64,000 nucleotides of DNA from an uncultured Pseudohongiella sp. (lineage in GTDB: Bacteria > Pseudomonadota > Gammaproteobacteria > Pseudomonadales > Pseudohongiellaceae), in assembly GCA_951812715.1 (NCBI GenBank), contig OX638323.1, forward strand, positions 1,488,001 through 1,552,000. Direction: 5' to 3'. The translations under genes were made by a program, and so were the position numbers. The notes under the pieces are model-generated. The model saw nothing but the letters and a program-made list of their open reading frames with translations, was not told where the DNA came from and searched no databases. Shown here one piece after another: positions 60,180-64,000 of this stretch. Positions within the stretch are counted from its first letter, which is position 1. The number at the start of each line of letters is the position of its first letter.

Positions 60180-60543
60180 GATCGGCGCCAGGGCGAGCGC
60201 TACCGACCGACTTCCAATCGTCGTCAACGATAGCGCCGCGACCCTTGAAATAGGCGTGGATGCTATCGGCGTCGGAATCTTCGGCAAGGAAGACAAGGAA
60301 CTGCGTCTCGCCGTCTTCCATGATCAGTGCTTGCGCCCGCGCGTTCGCCGGCAGATTGTCCGCCGGTTCAAATTCGGTATCGACTGCGACGCGGACGGCG
60401 CCGCCCCATTTCGCCGGCTACACGCGCCCACCCATCACTGACGCCGCGGCGGTTCGGGGAATAGCAAATCCGGCTATATCCTGAGCGCCTGCGTCGATCG
60501 CGACTACAGCGCCAAGGACGGAAAGGAACGCGGCGAACGCCAT
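60180..60543 (-). pseudogene. Interrupted secreted-protein remnant (ceramidase-like N-terminus)
   Basis: From the ATG at 60543 this frame gives a signal peptide (MAFAAFLSVLGAVVAIDAGA-QD), then AGFAIPRTAAASVMGGRV, a TAG at 60418-60420, and continues in the same frame with PAKWGGAVRV, ARAQALIMEDGETQFLVFL. The layout (GFA/ITP-like start, MGG, then ARALVL-EDG) recalls the N-terminus of neutral ceramidase-like proteins. The frame then runs into antisense of the permease, so the 3' part is lost. It lies 29 bp after the redoxin stop. The family assignment is weak. Confidence 0.35.
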
Positions 60544-60571
60544 ACGTCGCCGGCCGCGTTCATTGAGAAAG

Positions 60572-61141
60572 TTACAAATTGGCCGCCGCTTCCAGGACGA
60601 TGTCGAAGTCCGGCCGGTCGCGATAATCCTCTTCGGCGAACTTCGCCCGGATCACACCATCCGTATCGACCAGGAAAATACCCGGATACGGGATCCCGTA
60701 GGCGCGATGGCCAGGTTCGTAATCCGGATTGCGAATACCCAGGGCGTCGACATGAGTAACGTCCTCGTCACGCAACAAGGTGAATTCAATACCCTGATCT
60801 TCTTCCACGAATTTCAGCATTTCCACCGGGTCGTAGGTCATCGCGACCACGGCTAGACCCATCTCCTCGAACTGTTCCGCCATATCTGCCAGCTGCACGA
60901 GCTGAGCTTTGCAATAGGGTCACCAGTCGAAGGAGCGGCTGAGCATGAATAACACGCCGTTACTGCCCACGAGATCGTCAAAGCCGCGGACTTCGCCGTT
61001 CTGATCCTGGGCGGAAATCGCAATCATCTCGGCGCCAACGGGAAAGTCCGGCGCCCAGACGAAATCCTGGGCGGAAGCGGCGCCGGAAAGAAACCCGGCC
61101 AATATCAATCCGGCCAGGGAAAACTTGTATCGCGAATGCAT
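60572..61141 (-). CDS. Secreted redoxin (AhpC/TSA-like) selenoprotein, UGA = Sec74
   Basis: Reading through the TGA at 60920-60922 gives 189 residues: signal peptide (FSLAGLILAGFLSGAASA-QD), AISAQDQNGEVRGFDDLVGS, VLFMLSRSFDW-U-PYC-KAQLVQLADMAEQFEE, and the redoxin ending GIPYPGIFLVDTDGVIRAKF. Sec74 and Cys77 make the UxxC pair where peroxiredoxin/TlpA-like proteins have CxxC. The start at 61141 has AGGAG upstream. The protein would act in the periplasm as a thiol peroxidase or disulfide reductase. A SECIS-like hairpin lies at 60888-60907. Cys homologues of the form DWCPYCKAQL are known from memory. Confidence 0.9.
60888..60907 (-). promoter_or_regulatory. Putative bacterial SECIS element of the redoxin gene
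   Basis: On the minus strand CAGCU (60904-60900) pairs with AGCUG (60894-60890) around the loop CGUGC; the stem extends with a G-U pair and, past one bulged C (60906), a G-C pair. The loop starts 20 nt after the UGA and has G second, then U. The single bulge recalls the bulged base of the E. coli fdhF element. Confidence 0.68.
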
Positions 61142-61208
61142 GTCTGTTATCTCCTGTTGATCCAACCGCGACAATTCTACACCAACCGACGCGCCCGGTC
61201 CGGCCCGG

Positions 61209-61907
61209 TCATTCCAGTCCCGCCATGAATCGGCTGCCCCGGGGCAGATAATAATTGTCGCTATCGAGCGAGAATATGACCGAACGCGAGCGACCGATGA
61301 TTTCGTCGCGGGGAATGAAACTGTAGACCCTGCTGTCGGCGCTGCTGTTGCGGTTGTCGCCAAGCACGAAATACTGACCCTTGGGCACGATCACGGGCCC
61401 ATGACTGCGGCTGGAACTGTTCATCAGATATTGGGTCAATCTTACCTGGTGATTGCGCCCCGGCAAGGCTTCTTCAATGATGATCTCGCCGCTGCCTCTC
61501 GACAGCACCTGGTAGTCCACCGGAACTCCGTTGATGATCAGCGCGTTGTTTTGAATCTCGACCTGATCGCCGGGTACGCCGACGATGCGCTTGACGAGCC
61601 GCTTGCGAGCCTGGGCGCTGTCGATGATGACGATGTCGCCGCGCGCCGGGTCGGAAAGCCTCGTCAGGGAGATGCCGGTGAACGGCACTTTCACGTCATA
61701 GGCGAGCTTGTTGACCCAAACCTTGTCGCCGTCGACCAGGGTCGGCAACATGGACGCTCCGGAAATGGAACTGAGATCGGCAATCGCGCTCTTGAAGAAC
61801 ACGATGGCGCAAAGCAGCAACATGAAGTTGCGATTCTCCCTCCACGCATTGGCCAGCCAGCGGGCAATCTGCTGGTAGTAGCTGGCGCCTGACGCCGGTT
61901 CATTCAT
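61209..61907 (-). CDS. lepB: Signal peptidase I
   Basis: 232 residues from the ATG at 61907 (AAGGA upstream). One N-terminal helix (~28-45), then catalytic Ser52 in SGASMLPTLVDGD and Lys106 in RKRLVKRIVGVPGD, with GQYFVLGDNRNSSADSR (Box E). It cleaves signal peptides on the outer face of the inner membrane. Only one membrane helix is visible, unlike the two of E. coli LepB. It lies 67 bp upstream of the redoxin gene on the same strand. Confidence 0.95.
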   Translation of the reverse strand: MNEPASGASYYQQIARWLANAWRENRNFMLLLCAIVFFKSAIADLSSISGASMLPTLVDGDKVWVNKLAYDVKVPFTGISLTRLSDPARGDIVIIDSAQARKRLVKRIVGVPGDQVEIQNNALIINGVPVDYQVLSRGSGEIIIEEALPGRNHQVRLTQYLMNSSSRSHGPVIVPKGQYFVLGDNRNSSADSRVYSFIPRDEIIGRSRSVIFSLDSDNYYLPRGSRFMAGLE

Positions 61908-62089
61908 CGCTGTCCGTCCTTGCAATCCAGGATTACACAATCCGGGAAGGTTGCCGGACCAGCCGCTTGCTTGTCAACCGGGCAGGTACACTCAGGGGCG
62001 AGATGCCACACGGTGGGGAACGCGTGCAAGCCAAGTCGCTAGTCAACGTTCTTCAACTTCCCGGATACGAATTTGTGCAATGTGCTTGC

Positions 62090-62325
62090 TCATTTCAGGT
62101 GCTCTCCGTTCGCTTTCCCGCCAGGGATGATCGTTTTCGGAAACCATGAGCCTTCTTGCTCCATAAAAAGGAATCAGATATGCGTAACCCTCCATATCGA
62201 GGACGATTACCCGCTGATTCGGATAGCGTGTCGCATTGAGATGCCGAATGATGTCAAGTATGCCGCCATTCCAGAAAACGACGCCAATCTGCGATTGGCG
62301 GCCGCGCCGTCCCAAAGTCAAGACA
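62090..62325 (-). pseudogene. Frameshifted toxin-like gene (YPNQR / GYAYLIPF / KTIIP signature)
   Basis: The frame reads VVFWNGGILDIIRHLNATRY, PNQRVIVLDMEGYAYLIPF, and then leaves the expected path; in the next frame it continues FMEQEGSWFPKTIIPGGKAN and stops at 62090-62092. The switch is at a run of five A on the plus strand (62165-62169); four would restore one frame. The LDII-HPN--YPNQ..GYAYLVPF..KTIIPSRKA series is a known toxin-like family seen with HTH antitoxins. The N-terminal start is not clear. It directly follows the antitoxin gene. Confidence 0.6.
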
Positions 62326-62676
62326 TTAATGTGCCGATGCGCCTTGTTCTTCTGCCGCATCCGCATTAAACACAGCCTCGGCGCGCAGCTTCAAGCCAAG
62401 AGCGCGAACAACTTTGAGTACTGTTTCAAGGGTTGGGTTACGATTTCCCGAAAGAGCTTTATAGAGGCTTTCACGAGAGAGGCCTGCATCGGATGCCACT
62501 TGCGACATGCCTTTGGCGCGGGCAATATCGCCAAGCGCTTTCGCAATAAACGCTGCATCGCCATTGGCTTCCTCAATGCAAGCTTCCAGATATGTGGCCA
62601 TATCCTCAGGTGTTCTGAGATGTTCGGCTACATCGTAATGTGAGGTTGAAGTCTTGGTCTTGGTCATGGTCGCCAC
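62326..62676 (-). CDS. HigA-type antitoxin (HTH)
   Basis: 116 residues. The helix-turn-helix MSQVASDAGLSRESLYKALS, followed by GNRNPTLETVLKVVRALGLKL, is the addiction-module antidote signature. It begins at the base next to the toxin stop (62677), giving the toxin-first order of higBA. It probably binds the operator at 62975-62994 and represses both genes. Confidence 0.92.
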   Translation of the reverse strand: MATMTKTKTSTSHYDVAEHLRTPEDMATYLEACIEEANGDAAFIAKALGDIARAKGMSQVASDAGLSRESLYKALSGNRNPTLETVLKVVRALGLKLRAEAVFNADAAEEQGASAH

Positions 62677-62967
62677 CTACAAGTTTCTCGCGAGGCTCAA
62701 TGCAGTTTTTAAGTCTCGGCTCTGCGTCCGTTTATCCCCGCCGGCCAGCAAGACGATAAGCGTATCGCCTTGTTTCCTGAAATACACCCGGTAGCCGGGT
62801 CCGTAATCGAGCCGCAGTTCGGAAACACCCTCTCCAACTGGCCTGACATCACCTGGATTTCCCTCTATCAGGCGCTCAACTCGAACGAGGATGCGGGCTC
62901 GAGCTCGCAGATCCCTCAACCCATCCAGCCACTTGGCATAAACTTCCGTTTTGCGAACTTCTAGCAC
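62677..62967 (-). CDS. RelE/ParE-superfamily toxin (HigB type)
   Basis: 96 residues from a GTG at 62967. VRKTEVYAKWLDGLRDLRAR, ILVRVERLIEGNPGDVRPVG, and ELRLDYGPGYRVYFRKQGDT with LLAGGDKRTQSRD match the ParE/HigB-like killer family (mRNA interferase or gyrase poison). It is adjacent to the antitoxin gene, with a single operator upstream. Confidence 0.93.
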   Translation of the reverse strand: MLEVRKTEVYAKWLDGLRDLRARARILVRVERLIEGNPGDVRPVGEGVSELRLDYGPGYRVYFRKQGDTLIVLLAGGDKRTQSRDLKTALSLARNL

Positions 62968-62974
62968 TCGTACA

Positions 62975-62994
62975 CTGTAGCCGATAGGCTACAG
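62975..62994. promoter_or_regulatory. Operator palindrome of the toxin-antitoxin pair
   Basis: CTGTAGCC (62975-62982) and GGCTACAG (62987-62994) form a perfect 8-bp inverted repeat with spacer GATA, eight bases before the toxin start. TGTAGCC-N4-GGCTACA palindromes are common in front of higBA-like modules and are bound by the HTH antitoxin. Confidence 0.7.
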
Positions 62995-63347
62995 CTCGTC
63001 AACGCCGTGCGGAGGTGGAGAGCGTAGAGCACTGAATAGTGTGGCGCCACCTCACCGGACGCGGGGGTGTGCCTTGCGGCTAAATCTCAGCTCGACGGCC
63101 CAGTCGCCGAGCATAGCTCGGCGTCGTTCGGCCTACGCTCGAAGCTGACGCTTTGAATCGAGCGCTCGTCACTGCAGGACATCCATGTCCCATTCCTCGC
63201 TTACGACACCTCCAGGCACATCCCCCGCGCCCCGTGAGCAGAGGGTCCTGAGGAGCGCTTTCCACATACATCGAAGCCATTTAGCCTGGTTGCAAAACAA
63301 GCCGGCGTTCTCTACTGTGGGGATTGCTTGCGGAGACGAGTGAATTG
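62995..63347. other. Intergenic region without a supported gene
   Basis: 353 bp between the toxin operator and the helicase start. Open frames here are short and show no family signature, and no hairpin with a T-run is evident. It must contain the helicase promoter, but no clear -35/-10 pair was identified. Confidence 0.5.
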
Positions 63348-64000
63348 ATGTCGCTTAAGGAATTTCATCCGGCTTGCCGACGCTGGTTCGAGCAGCAGTT
63401 CGAAGCGCCGACACCGGCGCAGCTTGATGCTTGGGCGGCGATCCGGCGTGGCAGCCATACCTTGATCGCGGCGCCAACCGGTAGCGGCAAGACGCTGGCC
63501 GCGTTTTATGCCGGCCTCGACCGGCTCGTGAGCCAAGGCAATGAACTCGCTGGCGGCGTGCAGATTCTTTACGTGTCGCCACTGAAAGCGCTGAACAACG
63601 ATATTCATCGAAACCTGCAAATTCCGCTCGCCGGCATTGCTGAGCTGCTTGCCGATTCGGCGCCCGACATTCGACTGGCGGTGCGCACCGGCGATACGCC
63701 CGCGGACGAACGCCGCAAGATGGCGGCGCGGCCGCCGCACATCCTGGTTACCACCCCAGAGTCGCTATATCTGCTGCTGACCAGCGCCAGCGGCCGCGCC
63801 ATGCTGGCTTCGGTTGCCACGTTGATCGTCGACGAGATTCACGCCATGCTCGGCGACAAGCGTGGTTCCCATCTCTCGCTTTCCATCGAGCGGCTCGAAG
63901 ATCTGACAAGCCAGGTCGGCGGCCGGCCCTTGCAGCGAATCGGCCTTTCCGCCACGCAGAAACCTGTTGCGACGGTAGCGCGTTATCTCACCGGTACAGG
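63348..64000 (+). CDS. lhr: Lhr-family DEAD/DEAH-box helicase, N-terminal part (truncated by window)
   Basis: 217 codons are visible, open at the right edge. Q-motif-like [18 protein letters not shown], Walker [20 protein letters not shown], motif Ia [19 protein letters not shown], motif Ib [16 protein letters not shown] box [15 protein letters not shown] and motif [12 protein letters not shown]. The [13 protein letters not shown] and [12 protein letters not shown] forms are specific to the Lhr group of large (~1500-residue) repair helicases. GGAG lies 12 bases before the ATG; an adjacent TTG is also possible. Confidence 0.93.
   Translation, partial: MSLKEFHPACRRWFEQQFEAPTPAQLDAWAAIRRGSHTLIAAPTGSGKTLAAFYAGLDRLVSQGNELAGGVQILYVSPLKALNNDIHRNLQIPLAGIAELLADSAPDIRLAVRTGDTPADERRKMAARPPHILVTTPESLYLLLTSASGRAMLASVATLIVDEIHAMLGDKRGSHLSLSIERLEDLTSQVGGRPLQRIGLSATQKPVATVARYLTGT

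Noticed and set aside
60418..60420. TAG in the signal-peptide ORF as a pyrrolysine codon
   Set aside because: No pyrrolysine context, and the downstream frame decays into antisense sequence; a plain nonsense mutation is simpler.

Overview
The window looks like a chromosomal segment of a GC-rich gammaproteobacterium, probably an uncultured or environmental lineage. The evidence is an Entner-Doudoroff/glycogen gene block preceded by a HexR-like site, a gcvTHP cluster, an Lrp-controlled tyrosine pathway, TonB-linked outer-membrane uptake genes and an OFA-family transporter. No rRNA, tRNA, CRISPR array, intact insertion sequence or prophage was seen. The lineage is inferred from gene content only.

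The most notable content is hidden by ordinary ORF calling. Three genes carry an in-frame UGA exactly where their families carry selenocysteine: a SelW-like Rdx protein (5155-5382, CVQU), a UGSC-family protein (15106-15651, UGSC) and a secreted redoxin (complement 60572-61141, UPYC). Each UGA is followed within about 18-21 nt by a small hairpin with an early G and a GU in its apical loop, as expected of a bacterial SECIS. Two of the three hairpins have the same AGUCU loop. The organism should therefore encode SelA/SelB/SelC/SelD elsewhere.

Layout. 1-5.05 kb: remnant of a PQQ dehydrogenase, three exported proteins (one DUF6152) and an intact PQQ-type beta-propeller dehydrogenase behind a strong TGTATACA palindrome. 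5.1-8.9 kb: SelW-like selenoprotein, class C beta-lactamase-like serine hydrolase, an unnamed family protein and a small exported protein. 9.1-13.3 kb: Lrp/AsnC regulator divergent from hpd, a VOC protein, fahA and maiA (tyrosine/homogentisate catabolism, with hmgA absent). 13.5-15.7 kb: membrane protein, alpha/beta hydrolase and the UGSC selenoprotein. 15.7-34.1 kb: malQ converging on a long, tightly overlapped minus-strand block edd-zwf-pgl-pgi-glgB-glgX-glgP-glgC-pgm-glgA, which joins glucose-6-phosphate oxidation to glycogen synthesis and breakdown.

34.2-43.0 kb: minus-strand series encoding an extracytoplasmic binding protein, an output-less membrane sensor, an OFA-type MFS transporter, a 2Fe-2S ferredoxin, a CYP153-like P450, a TonB-dependent receptor and a lipoprotein with two TonB C-terminal domains. 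This could be an uptake and hydroxylation system for a hydrophobic substrate. 43.1-46.2 kb: repeat-rich segment with a cupin pseudogene broken by a 22-bp tandem duplication, a DUF885 metallohydrolase-like gene and a small membrane-anchored protein. 46.4-51.0 kb: secreted hydrolase, NatAB-like ABC exporter and an AAA/DUF4143 ATPase. 51.1-55.5 kb: gcvT-gcvH-gcvP. 55.5-60.2 kb: direct-repeat array, then a MacAB-like efflux operon (adaptor, ATPase, two permeases). 60.2-64.0 kb: interrupted secreted-protein remnant, selenoprotein redoxin, lepB, a HigBA-type toxin-antitoxin pair with its operator, a frameshifted third toxin-like gene, and the start of an Lhr-type helicase cut by the window edge.
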